Made by a program: the position numbers and the translations under genes
DNA from: a virus
Length of the DNA stretch: 20,885 bases
Strand: one strand, 5' to 3'
IMG/VR virus record: IMGVR_UViG_3300020190_000428
Span: 1-20,885 of that record
In this document: positions 7,621-14,384 of the stretch, piece by piece
Numbering within the stretch: position 1 is the first letter of the stretch
Layout of the letters: every line of letters begins with the position of its first letter
Notes under the pieces: model-generated
The model's input: the letters and a program-made list of their open reading frames with translations, nothing else
Database searches by the model: none
What the model was told of the DNA's origin: nothing

Positions 7621-9300
7621 TTAGTTCTCCAATTCAAATTCAATTTGTACCGGACCTTCACGACGATTTCTACCTTTGAAATCACCAACAACGCCTTCTC
7701 CCGTAACTGTATTTATTTCAACTGGATCTTTACACTCACCGCCAGATCCCGGTGGTTTAACGCCGTTACTACCAGGTGCATATCCACCGCCTGTTAAAAA
7801 TACTCTTCTACTTAGATTTTTGTGTAAATTGTCTCTTAATAGTCTTAATTTAATTTGTTGTACTGGTATTTGTGTTTGATCTGGTACAGCATCATTTGTA
7901 TTTTCCGCATTAATTTTGCCAGCATCTTCGTGACCGTGTGGATGTGGGTGTACATGATGATACCAATGTACGTGATCCAATAACCAGTTACACAAATCAT
8001 ACAACCAATCTACCGTTGTTTGACCTAATAGTGCCGGTTCGTTTGTTTCTCCATATTGACCTAAGAATATTTGTGGAGAATTTATACACGTTGAATTGTT
8101 TGTAGTTAATACAATTTTATCATTCGCGTCAACGGTATATTCATTATCAGTTACGACACTATAACGTTTCTTACTAAAGTGAAAAGTTTCTGCAAATCTA
8201 CTACTCAATATTAATCTATCGGTGTTGAGTACAACTTGGTCACCGGCCAATATTGGAAATCTAAAAACGGTTGAACCTGGTGGATTAAACTTTGTTTGTT
8301 CTTCTGTTGGTTCACCTTTCTCTGTATTACCAAATATACTTTTATAAACCGTTGTTTTCCAACTTGAGACGGTATAACCGGATGTAATATAAATCGAAGA
8401 ACCGTCGTGATTTATATCTTCCTCAATCTGTCCTCCATAATTCTTTTCAATATTAGGTACAACGGGGATTGGAGGCAATTTTGGATGTATAAGTTGAGGA
8501 GCATCTTGTGCTAAATTTCTCTGACGATTACGAATAACGATCATCGGATTGCCGTTACCACCATCACTGCTGTCTGGAAATAAATTATTATCTAAAGCAT
8601 AAGATGGATAAAACCCTTTATCATTAAATCTACTATTATCGTAAGTAGACATTCTAATCGATTGACCATTTCTACTTTCAATCACAGTATCACCTTCGTA
8701 TTTTTTAACAGACCTTATATTTTTATTAATTATAAAATAGTCGCCTAAATAACCTTTGTTGCTGTTTTTAATATTTCTCGGATTGGACAAATAAGATTCA
8801 TTTTTATCGGAACGTATTTGTTTTTGATTTTGAGAAAATGACAATTTTAAATTTTGTCCAAAATCTGCATTATTATTGATAAAATTACGTGATGACAATA
8901 CATTGGCGTAATAAAATGTACCATTAATTTCATAAACTAATACGTTTTCATTTAATAATGGTATTTGAGATATGTCTCTATTAAGAGGTAATGCCCACGG
9001 TAATTTATCTAAACTTACACTTGAGTCATCCAATTTTCTAATTTTAATACGACCTACGTAACTATAATCAATATCATTCGACTTTGCAGCTTCGTCTTTG
9101 TAATTTACAGGTGTGTTTGAACTGTCAATTTTCTTTGCGGTTTTAAAATATGGGTGATTTTCGTTGAAAATTGCATCAACGACGGTTGCAATAAAAACTC
9201 CTACTTCACTTTTCAAACCACTACTACCTATTAATCTGTCGTTTTTTGCAGCAGTAATACTAGTGAGATTTGAATTAATATGACTTTGGTTTGTAATCAT
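7621..9300 (-). CDS. 5: Baseplate hub/spike protein, gp5-like OB-fold, no lysozyme domain
   Basis: A 559-residue protein resembling the gp5-type hub of aquatic T4-like phages. The N-terminal ~170 residues hold an OB-fold-like region (IATVVDAIFNENHPYF; YVGRIKIRKLDDSS; LPLNRDISQIPLLNENVLVYEINGTFYYANVL), as in gp5/gpV/VgrG spikes. The later part has short beta-strand repeats. At about 440-460 is a His cluster, LLDHVHWYHHVHPHPHGHED, comparable in kind to the His motifs of phage spike proteins. The C-terminus is Gly/Pro-rich and ends EGPVQIEFELEN. T4 gp5 carries a lysozyme domain between OB-fold and beta-helix; nothing like it is seen here, so cell-wall cleavage must come from another protein or be unnecessary. 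It overlaps the 115-residue gene by four bases (ATGA). The gp5 assignment is from motif and context, not alignment. Confidence 0.75.
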   Translation of the reverse strand: MITNQSHINSNLTSITAAKNDRLIGSSGLKSEVGVFIATVVDAIFNENHPYFKTAKKIDSSNTPVNYKDEAAKSNDIDYSYVGRIKIRKLDDSSVSLDKLPWALPLNRDISQIPLLNENVLVYEINGTFYYANVLSSRNFINNNADFGQNLKLSFSQNQKQIRSDKNESYLSNPRNIKNSNKGYLGDYFIINKNIRSVKKYEGDTVIESRNGQSIRMSTYDNSRFNDKGFYPSYALDNNLFPDSSDGGNGNPMIVIRNRQRNLAQDAPQLIHPKLPPIPVVPNIEKNYGGQIEEDINHDGSSIYITSGYTVSSWKTTVYKSIFGNTEKGEPTEEQTKFNPPGSTVFRFPILAGDQVVLNTDRLILSSRFAETFHFSKKRYSVVTDNEYTVDANDKIVLTTNNSTCINSPQIFLGQYGETNEPALLGQTTVDWLYDLCNWLLDHVHWYHHVHPHPHGHEDAGKINAENTNDAVPDQTQIPVQQIKLRLLRDNLHKNLSRRVFLTGGGYAPGSNGVKPPGSGGECKDPVEINTVTGEGVVGDFKGRNRREGPVQIEFELEN

Positions 9301-9644
9301 TTTTTGATATCAAATTGAATATTTTTTACTTCTTCTAATAACTGTTTTTTCTCATCGTCTGACAAAACAAGATTACCACCTTCGCCAGATTGTTCTCCTC
9401 TACTTACCAATCTTTGGACTACAGCGGCAAGTTTTACTAACTGTTCATCGTTTTTCACACCAACATCATAATAGTCCTTAATTAAAGGTACGACAATTAT
9501 GGCATCATTTACAGTTTTAATTAAAGTTCGTAATTCTGAAATTAAAATATCAATTTGATCCTTTTTACTCTCAGAATTTTTAACTATATCTTTACAAAGG
9601 TGACCAAAAGTCTTTCCTTTATATATTTCAAAATCAAGTTCCAT
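9297..9644 (-). CDS. Hypothetical 115-residue protein upstream of the hub gene
   Basis: A predominantly helical, acidic protein I do not recognise. It begins MELDFEIYKGKTFGHLCKDI, followed by long helices (DQIDILISELRTLIKTVNDA; EQLVKLAAVVQRLVSRG), a Gly-rich turn (GEQSGEGGNL) and a final helix (DEKKQLLEEVKNIQFDIKK). The layout suits a small coiled-coil assembly or scaffold protein. Its TGA overlaps the hub ATG (ATGA), implying translational coupling. Its start is preceded by a promoter-like element and a perfect palindrome, so it may be the first gene of the baseplate transcript. Confidence 0.8.
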   Translation of the reverse strand: MELDFEIYKGKTFGHLCKDIVKNSESKKDQIDILISELRTLIKTVNDAIIVVPLIKDYYDVGVKNDEQLVKLAAVVQRLVSRGEQSGEGGNLVLSDDEKKQLLEEVKNIQFDIKK

Positions 9645-9647
9645 ACC

Positions 9648-9657
9648 AATAAATATA
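9648..9657 (-). promoter_or_regulatory. Promoter-like TATATTTATT element before the baseplate block
   Basis: On the coding strand this reads TATATTTATT and lies three bases before the ATG at 9644. It matches 9 of 10 bases of the element repeated before six other starts in this window. It overlaps the 28-bp palindrome. A promoter role is inference. Confidence 0.4.
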
Positions 9658-9678
9658 AAACTATATAGTTTTATATTT
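9651..9678. repeat. Perfect 28-bp palindrome
   Basis: The left half is AAATATAAAACTAT and the right half is its exact reverse complement, with no spacer. It fills the gap between the sigma factor stop (9678-9680) and the 115-residue gene (start 9644). It could be an operator or transcription signal, or an AU hairpin in the mRNA. It lacks the GC stem and U-run of a standard terminator. Confidence 0.85.
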
Positions 9679-10646
9679 TAAATGTTACCTCTATTTTGGT
9701 AAGATTGTAAAACTGCATTTTGATAACTTTTCATTTTGTTTATAACTTTTGTTATCTGTTGAGTTTTACAATTACTTATTTCACGTATATATAAATAAAG
9801 TGTTTTTTTGTTAAAATCATCTAGTCTGTCACTGTTTCTGAACAATTCAATTACAGCATTAGCAATGTTTAAATCTCTTTGTTTTGAAAAGATTTTATTT
9901 ACATTTTTCTCCCAATAATCAATCATGAGCTTCATAAACTCATTAGTTTCTTTTTGTTTATGATGAACATCTTCGGTTTGTAAACATACACTAGATTCAG
10001 ATGGTTGCTCTGAAATATCTACATGTTGATTAAATCTTTTAAAGTTGTTATTATTGTGAAATATGAGGTAGTTTTTTGCAATTATACTAAAATAACTAAA
10101 TGCTTTTCCTTTGCCAGATTCAAATTTTTGAATATTAGAAACCAAATGAGTAACTGTTTCTTTTTGAATTTCTAGTGGACTGTTATCAAAATATGTAAAT
10201 TTGAATGTATTGAAAATATTTTCAACTAACTTCTCAAAACTAAATTTTATACGCGTCTCATAAATATGATTTCTTTCGGTCATATTCTCAGAAGAATTAT
10301 ATGCTACTATTGCTTCTTCAGTTGCTTTAGAAAAATAAATTTTATCTTTCTTGTTTCTACCACGACGTTTTTTCTTGGGACCATCTAACAAACTTTCATC
10401 TGTAATTTCGTAAGATACATCTTTTACACTAGTTACGGATTCGACACTTCTAGGCACACGAATTTCCAGTTTAGAAAAAAGTTTAGGTTTGTTTTCTTTT
10501 GTTTTTGATTCTTTAACAACCGGTTTTAATTTTTTATTTATTTTAGTTACCGGTTTTAAAAATACATTTTTAATTGTAATTTTATTACTTTTGGTTTTCT
10601 TATTTTTTGAAATTTTCATCGGTGTTTGGTGAACTGTTTGTATCAT
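9678..10646 (-). CDS. 55: Late-transcription sigma factor, gp55-like
   Basis: A 322-residue protein whose central part matches gp55-type late sigma factors of marine T4-like phages. The core runs from about 102 (KIYFSKATEEAIVAYNSSENMTERNHIY) through FEKLVENIFNTFKFTYFD (137-154). The strongly conserved stretch is FESGKGKAFSYFSIIAKNYL at about 175-194, a sigma region 2-type segment that binds core RNA polymerase and the -10 element. gp55 normally works with the sliding clamp and gp33 to activate late promoters. T4 gp55 is 185 residues; here an extra N-terminal ~100 residues are Lys-rich (KISKNKKTKSNKITIKN; KKKRRGRNKK). The ATG at 10646 overlaps the preceding gene by 47 bases. Met10 (ATG at 10619) is an alternative; neither has a clear ribosome site. 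Confidence 0.88.
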   Translation of the reverse strand: MIQTVHQTPMKISKNKKTKSNKITIKNVFLKPVTKINKKLKPVVKESKTKENKPKLFSKLEIRVPRSVESVTSVKDVSYEITDESLLDGPKKKRRGRNKKDKIYFSKATEEAIVAYNSSENMTERNHIYETRIKFSFEKLVENIFNTFKFTYFDNSPLEIQKETVTHLVSNIQKFESGKGKAFSYFSIIAKNYLIFHNNNNFKRFNQHVDISEQPSESSVCLQTEDVHHKQKETNEFMKLMIDYWEKNVNKIFSKQRDLNIANAVIELFRNSDRLDDFNKKTLYLYIREISNCKTQQITKVINKMKSYQNAVLQSYQNRGNI

Positions 10647-10911
10647 ATTTTTGTATCTGAACTCTTTCGTTACATTTTTTAATAATATCGACTATAGCCG
10701 TAAATGTTACGCCGACATCATCATCTTTTTCAAACATACCACGATCATCGATTTGTTTCAAATTATTATATAATTTATTAATTAAATCTTTAAAATCGAT
10801 AACCCACGATTCTAAAACGTCAATTGTACTAAAAGCTTTTCTTAGGCTAATAATTAGAAAGAAATTGGCGATCACAGAGACCGTGAGTAAAAGTAATAAT
10901 AAAAAATACAT
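10600..10911 (-). CDS. Small membrane-anchored protein upstream of gp55
   Basis: A 103-residue protein with one N-terminal hydrophobic segment (residues 2-23, YFLLLLLLTVSVIANFFLII) followed by basic residues (LRKAF), so an inner-membrane anchor with a cytoplasmic C-terminus is likely. The soluble part has a helix (VLESWVIDFKDLINKLYNNL) and then DRGMFEKDDDVGVTFTAIVD, continuing to KCNERV. I associate that last block with small proteins next to gp55 in cyanophages, from memory. Its 3' end overlaps the sigma factor gene and its ATG abuts the stop of the 46-residue gene, so the three form one translational unit. Function unknown. Confidence 0.8.
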   Translation of the reverse strand: MYFLLLLLLTVSVIANFFLIISLRKAFSTIDVLESWVIDFKDLINKLYNNLKQIDDRGMFEKDDDVGVTFTAIVDIIKKCNERVQIQKYDTNSSPNTDENFKK

Positions 10912-11052
10912 TTAATAATCCGTGTCTTCTTCTGAATCCCCTTCGATATAATCTTCAAGATATGCCATGGCTTCTTCTATTTTTGTCCAATCTGCGTTGT
11001 TAAACGCATCTTTTAATAATCTATAAACTTGGTTTATTTCGGAGTCATTCAT
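10912..11052 (-). CDS. Small acidic protein, 46 residues
   Basis: ATG at 11050-11052, TAA at 10912-10914, directly abutting the ATG of the next gene at 10911. The product starts MNDSEINQVYRLLKDAFNNA, continues DWTKIEEAMAYLEDYIEGD and ends in an acidic tail (SEEDTDY). It looks like two short amphipathic helices. The exact head-to-tail junction with the following gene and the strongly biased amphipathic composition support coding. The family is not identified. It could be a small regulator or adaptor near the sigma factor gene; that is inference. Confidence 0.7.
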   Translation of the reverse strand: MNDSEINQVYRLLKDAFNNADWTKIEEAMAYLEDYIEGDSEEDTDY

Positions 11053-11079
11053 TTTTAAGCTAAAATTAAATATGTTTTA

Positions 11080-11109
11080 AAAAACAAAAACACTATTATT
11101 TTCATAATA
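11080..11109 (-). terminator. Possible AU-rich terminator after the membrane protein gene
   Basis: On the minus strand, TATTAT-GAAA-ATAATA (11094-11109, six pairs, GAAA tetraloop) is followed by GTGTTTTTGTTTT. It lies between the stop at 11145 and the start at 11052. The stem is all A-U, so termination would be partial at best. Confidence 0.4.
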
Positions 11110-11144
11110 AAATAAACCAATCGTATAAAATACTTTTTTTAATT

Positions 11145-12134
11145 TTAACGACCAAACATTCTTCCGAAATAACCAGATGATTTAGCTCTGATTTTAGCTT
11201 TTCTTTCTTTTTCTTTTTCAATTAACTGTTCTTCGGTTAATTTAATAGGCTTCTCAATATTACTCGGAATTTCTTCATTCTTTTCCGTAGGAATTTCTGT
11301 CTTAATTTCAATTTTTTGTTCTTCTTTTTTGATTTCTTCAGCTTCTGTGATTAAATCATCAATTATTTTTTTTTGTTTAAAATTATAGGCAATTAATAAT
11401 ACAATTGCTAATGGATCGAATACAGTAATCAACATGATTATAAACCATTTTGCTACTTTAGGCACAGTAGTTCCAAATTCATCCGCTACGAATTTAAATG
11501 TCGTGATATCTTTTCTCTGACTATTTTCTACTTTTAACTTGAAAATTTGTTCATCAATAGACAAAATTTTAGTTTCATTAATTTTTATTTTTTCATTCTC
11601 AGATTTTATCTGCTCATTTAAATCCGAAATTTGTTCGTTAATTTGATTTTGAAGGTTTTGCATTGCAATAGGATTTCGTACAATCAAAGCATTGGTCATA
11701 CTTTCATTTAATCTATTTTCCTGAGAAGACCTTAGTTTATAAAGATTATCAATCGTAGATTTTATAGTGTCCGTCTTTTTAGACTCATCCAATTTTTGTG
11801 TTTCTAGACTTACAATCTTGTTATTTGATAATTCACTTTCTAATGAAGATTTTTGAAAAGCGGCTGTTAAATAACCAAATATACCCAAAGATGTAATTAC
11901 CATTAGAATAAAGACAGCACTAGTTAAATATAATTTAATCAATAAATTTACTTTCTTCCAATTTTCAAACACAAACTTAGTTGAAACTAACTTTCCCAAT
12001 TCAAGACTTGTCGCCATTATCATAGCAGCAATTGCTGCGCCTGAAAATAATAATCCAATACCATAAACACTAAAATAAGCAGCACATCCAGCAATAAATA
12101 AAGAAGTTAATAATATTACTTTTTCAAATTTCAT
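11145..12134 (-). CDS. Polytopic membrane protein with central coiled coil
   Basis: A 329-residue protein from MKFEKVILLT. A longer frame would start at 12164, inside the loop of the preceding terminator hairpin, so the inner ATG is preferred. Predicted membrane segments are residues 4-20, 24-42 and 66-90. Then comes a long Ser/Asn/Glu/Lys/Gln coiled coil (about 95-215), a fourth membrane segment (KWFIIMLITVFDPLAIVLLI, about 230-252) and a charged Glu/Lys tail ending in a basic patch (KIRAKSSGYFGRMFGR). This four-segment plus coiled-coil layout recalls conserved membrane proteins of marine T4-like phages; function is unknown. Envelope remodelling or superinfection exclusion are possibilities only. 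It has its own promoter-like element right behind the terminator. Confidence 0.82.
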   Translation of the reverse strand: MKFEKVILLTSLFIAGCAAYFSVYGIGLLFSGAAIAAMIMATSLELGKLVSTKFVFENWKKVNLLIKLYLTSAVFILMVITSLGIFGYLTAAFQKSSLESELSNNKIVSLETQKLDESKKTDTIKSTIDNLYKLRSSQENRLNESMTNALIVRNPIAMQNLQNQINEQISDLNEQIKSENEKIKINETKILSIDEQIFKLKVENSQRKDITTFKFVADEFGTTVPKVAKWFIIMLITVFDPLAIVLLIAYNFKQKKIIDDLITEAEEIKKEEQKIEIKTEIPTEKNEEIPSNIEKPIKLTEEQLIEKEKERKAKIRAKSSGYFGRMFGR

Positions 12135-12137
12135 ATA

Positions 12138-12147
12138 TATAAATATA
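12138..12147 (-). promoter_or_regulatory. Promoter-like TATATTTATA element
   Basis: An exact copy of the element, three bases before the ATG at 12134 and touching the terminator hairpin at its other end. Only 53 bases separate the hsp20 stop from this start, and the terminator takes 28 of them. If the gene has its own promoter here, this is the obvious candidate. Inference. Confidence 0.45.
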
Positions 12148-12174
12148 AAACCCTCCACTTTCATGGAGGGTTTT
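12147..12174 (-). terminator. Strong intrinsic terminator after hsp20
   Basis: A ten-pair perfect stem AAAACCCTCC / GGAGGGTTTT with an 8-base loop, beginning 14 bases past the hsp20 stop. The GC-rich core followed by U residues is a standard intrinsic terminator on the minus strand. The stem is symmetric, with A/T runs on both sides, so it could also stop plus-strand transcription. Confidence 0.88.
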
Positions 12175-12187
12175 GAGTTTTTATAAC

Positions 12188-12673
12188 TTAATTAATTTTT
12201 ATTCGTTTAGACTGTGGTATAACAGGTTTTACCTTTTTAAGTACAACCTTTAGTAAACCGTTTTCAAACTTAGCTTCAGGTTCTGCCGTATCAATTACGT
12301 CGCCTAGTGTAAAACTACGTTTAAAACTACTGTGTTTTAGTTCTCTACGTATATATCTACCATCAGTCTCTTTATCATCAACTGATTTTACTTTTTGACC
12401 ACTTATCGTAAGTATATTTTCTTGTAAATCTACATTTACTTCGTCTTTTGATAATCCAGGTATTTCCGCTAAGATTTCTACTCTGTCCGAATAATCAACT
12501 ACATCTACACGTGGATAACTTTGTTTTTCAAAGAAACCGACGCCCAATTCTTTGGTAATTTCGGGGAATTGTGATGTAAATACCTCATCGAATAATTTAT
12601 CGAAGGGTGCTAAAAATTCATCGCGGTCAACGTGACGCAATGCAAACGGACTACCATATTTAATAACTGCCAT
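12188..12673 (-). CDS. hsp20: Small heat shock protein Hsp20
   Basis: A 161-residue ATP-independent chaperone of the alpha-crystallin family, which holds unfolding proteins in large oligomers. The N-terminal arm is residues 1-50 (FALRHVDRDEFLAPFDKLFD). The alpha-crystallin domain runs from about 53 (YPRVDVVDYSDRVEILAEIPG) through DEVNVDLQENILTISGQK to the family signature AKFENGLLKVVL (about 136-147). The C-terminal I-x-I anchor is RIKIN. Length and domain order are normal for the family. A good ribosome site (AAAGGA) precedes the ATG, unlike most genes here. A 131-base upstream gap with a sigma-70-like promoter and a terminator downstream suggest a single-gene unit. Hsp20 genes are common in aquatic T4-like phages. 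Confidence 0.96.
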   Translation of the reverse strand: MAVIKYGSPFALRHVDRDEFLAPFDKLFDEVFTSQFPEITKELGVGFFEKQSYPRVDVVDYSDRVEILAEIPGLSKDEVNVDLQENILTISGQKVKSVDDKETDGRYIRRELKHSSFKRSFTLGDVIDTAEPEAKFENGLLKVVLKKVKPVIPQSKRIKIN

Positions 12674-12804
12674 ATATTTCCTTTCTTTTAATAATTCAAT
12701 TTGAACTTATTAACCTAATAGTCTCATTATGAGCACTATAGTAGATAATACACACATACTATCTAAAAATATATAGTATCAATCTATTTAGAAATGTCAA
12801 TTTA
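12674..12804 (-). promoter_or_regulatory. Intergenic region with candidate sigma-70-type promoter for hsp20
   Basis: On the minus strand, TTGACA (12800-12795) is followed by the AT-rich block GATACTATATAT (12780-12769), giving -10-like hexamers at spacings of 16-19 (best by eye TACTAT or TATATA). Inverted repeats flank it: ATACTAT/ATAGTAT around 12757-12779, and CTCAT-T-ATGAG at 12722-12732. A host-polymerase (early) promoter for hsp20 with a possible operator is plausible. The -10 match is imperfect. Confidence 0.42.
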
Positions 12805-13158
12805 TTATCTATGTTTTGAATGATAACGAGGACCGTTTCCAACCCAAACAACTCCACTTACAGGTGAACGATAACAATCAGAACTATAATAATTTACAAC
12901 AGGAACCGTACAAATAGGTTGTTGTACAATAACAGGTGTGGTATGAACCACGTGTCCAACAACTGGTTGTGTATAAACAACATGACGAACTATAGTTGGT
13001 TGAACATAAACTACGGTTGGTACACATACTACCGGCGGTGTATAAACAGGAACACAGTTACCGATTCCTACCGATACACTCCAGCTAAAATTAGCGGCAT
13101 TAATTGATGCAGCACAAAAAGTGCTGATTACAGCTACTAACATTAATATTTTTTTCAT
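12805..13158 (-). CDS. Secreted Val/Pro/Thr-rich protein
   Basis: A 117-residue protein with a clear Sec signal peptide: MKK, a hydrophobic core (ILMLVAVISTFCAASI) and a likely cleavage after NAA or ANA near residue 21-22. The mature part begins ANFSWSVSVGIGNC and continues in a Val/Pro/Tyr/Thr low-complexity region with VYTPPVV-, VYVQPTIV- and VYTQPVV-like repeats. It ends in a Tyr/Ser/His-rich basic tail (GPRYHSKHR) with Cys residues at about 34, 45, 82 and 95. Such proteins are typical of cell-envelope proteins in environmental Gram-negative bacteria, and unusual among virion genes. It starts two bases after the S74 fibre gene stop, so it is probably cotranscribed with the fibres. It may be acquired from a host. 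Function unknown. Confidence 0.8.
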   Translation of the reverse strand: MKKILMLVAVISTFCAASINAANFSWSVSVGIGNCVPVYTPPVVCVPTVVYVQPTIVRHVVYTQPVVGHVVHTTPVIVQQPICTVPVVNYYSSDCYRSPVSGVVWVGNGPRYHSKHR

Positions 13159-13160
13159 AT

Positions 13161-14345
13161 TTAATTTAATTTACTTTTTAATTCATCAACTTCTTTTCTA
13201 AGTTGTTGAATTTCTTGAATTAAGAAAGGAATTAATGATGTGTATTTTACAACTTTAAAACCACCTAAATCTTCCTTAATCAAATTTGGAAGTTCTTTTT
13301 CAACTTCTTGTGCTATTAAACCGAAATCTGGTTTATTATTAGTATTCCAAGTAAATGAGACAGGTCTTAATTTTGCCAATGTTTCATTCGCATTTTCTAA
13401 TGTTGTGATATTAGATTTTAATCTTTCATCAGATGATCCATATGTAGAAAACGCTACAATATCACCTTTTACATCTAACTGTCCAGAAGCGCTTACATTC
13501 AATAATATTGCACCACCGGCCGTAGTTGTTGTAGAAGTAACAGCCGAATTACTACCAGATGTAATTCTGAATGGATTTTTTCTAGCAATAGTTAATGCTT
13601 CACCATATGAATAAACCCAAGGTGTTTTTGTATTTGGATTGCTAAATGCTCCATCAGAATTTTGTAATTTTGATGCGGTTAAATGTAAATGTAATATAGC
13701 ATTAATACCTAGTGGAGTACTAAAACCACCTATACCCACGTTATCATAATATGTTCCTAATATTGTACTACCACTTAAACCTGGTTGGAAATCGGCCGTC
13801 TCGGTACTATCATGTTGACCACCACAATATAAAACAAATGAATTATTTAGGTCTTCGGTTTGGGTTGTTCTAAAATATGTTTTGTATGGTTGACCACCAA
13901 AACCAACGAAGTTTTTAAACGAAGCACTTCTAAAATAAATTTTTTTAGCTAGGGTAGCTTCAGACAAATCAATTGTTTTTTCAAACTTTACATTATTATT
14001 TGAATTTAGAATGTCAGATCCACCGGTATTACCTGATATATCGTCAGCATTTTTCCAAATAGTGTAATAGTTTGTTGTGCCTGTACCAAATTTTATATAA
14101 CTTGCTGTTTTTGCATAACTCGCTGTTCCTATTAATTCACCTTTTAAACTACCAGTAAATGAACCTGAATAACTACCAGTACCATTAAAAATACTACTAA
14201 AAAGTCCGTTTACTGAAGATCTCTTGGAAATAAGAGTTGAACCGCTTTGTATCACCATTACAAAATCTTTTCGAGTTGGTGTATAAAGTGGTAATTGACT
14301 TACTTTTATTGTTTGTACATTTAGACTATTACAAGGACTTGCCAT
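13161..14345 (-). CDS. Tail fibre protein with C-terminal S74 intramolecular chaperone
   Basis: A 394-residue fibre-like protein. The N-terminal ~35 residues (NVQTIKVSQLPLYTPTRKDF) resemble the start of the 410-residue fibre upstream and are probably the virion-attachment segment. Residues about 45-80 hold SGSF/TGS and TASYAKTASY repeats. A beta-rich receptor region follows. The last 100 residues are a Peptidase_S74 domain: DIVAFSTYGSSDERLKSNI, LRPVSFTW, DFGLIAQEVEKELP and a terminal coiled coil (IQEIQQLRKEVDELKSKLN). S74 domains trimerise the fibre and then cut themselves off. The catalytic Ser305 and Lys310 in SDERLK are both present. It sits in a run of three fibre-like genes and has a promoter-like element before its start. 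Confidence 0.9.
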   Translation of the reverse strand: MASPCNSLNVQTIKVSQLPLYTPTRKDFVMVIQSGSTLISKRSSVNGLFSSIFNGTGSYSGSFTGSLKGELIGTASYAKTASYIKFGTGTTNYYTIWKNADDISGNTGGSDILNSNNNVKFEKTIDLSEATLAKKIYFRSASFKNFVGFGGQPYKTYFRTTQTEDLNNSFVLYCGGQHDSTETADFQPGLSGSTILGTYYDNVGIGGFSTPLGINAILHLHLTASKLQNSDGAFSNPNTKTPWVYSYGEALTIARKNPFRITSGSNSAVTSTTTTAGGAILLNVSASGQLDVKGDIVAFSTYGSSDERLKSNITTLENANETLAKLRPVSFTWNTNNKPDFGLIAQEVEKELPNLIKEDLGGFKVVKYTSLIPFLIQEIQQLRKEVDELKSKLN

Positions 14346-14349
14346 ATGT

Positions 14350-14359
14350 TATAAATATA
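14350..14359 (-). promoter_or_regulatory. Promoter-like TATATTTATA element before the S74 fibre gene
   Basis: An exact copy of the element, four bases before the ATG at 14345, in the 39-base gap after the 549-residue gene. No ribosome binding site is visible. The promoter role is inferred from recurrence. Confidence 0.45.
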
Positions 14360-14384
14360 TATTGGTTTCGATTTACAATAATAA

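Noticed and set aside
7621-9300. Lysozyme domain of T4 gp5 in the hub protein
   Set aside because: No glycoside-hydrolase motif is visible between the OB-fold region and the His cluster.
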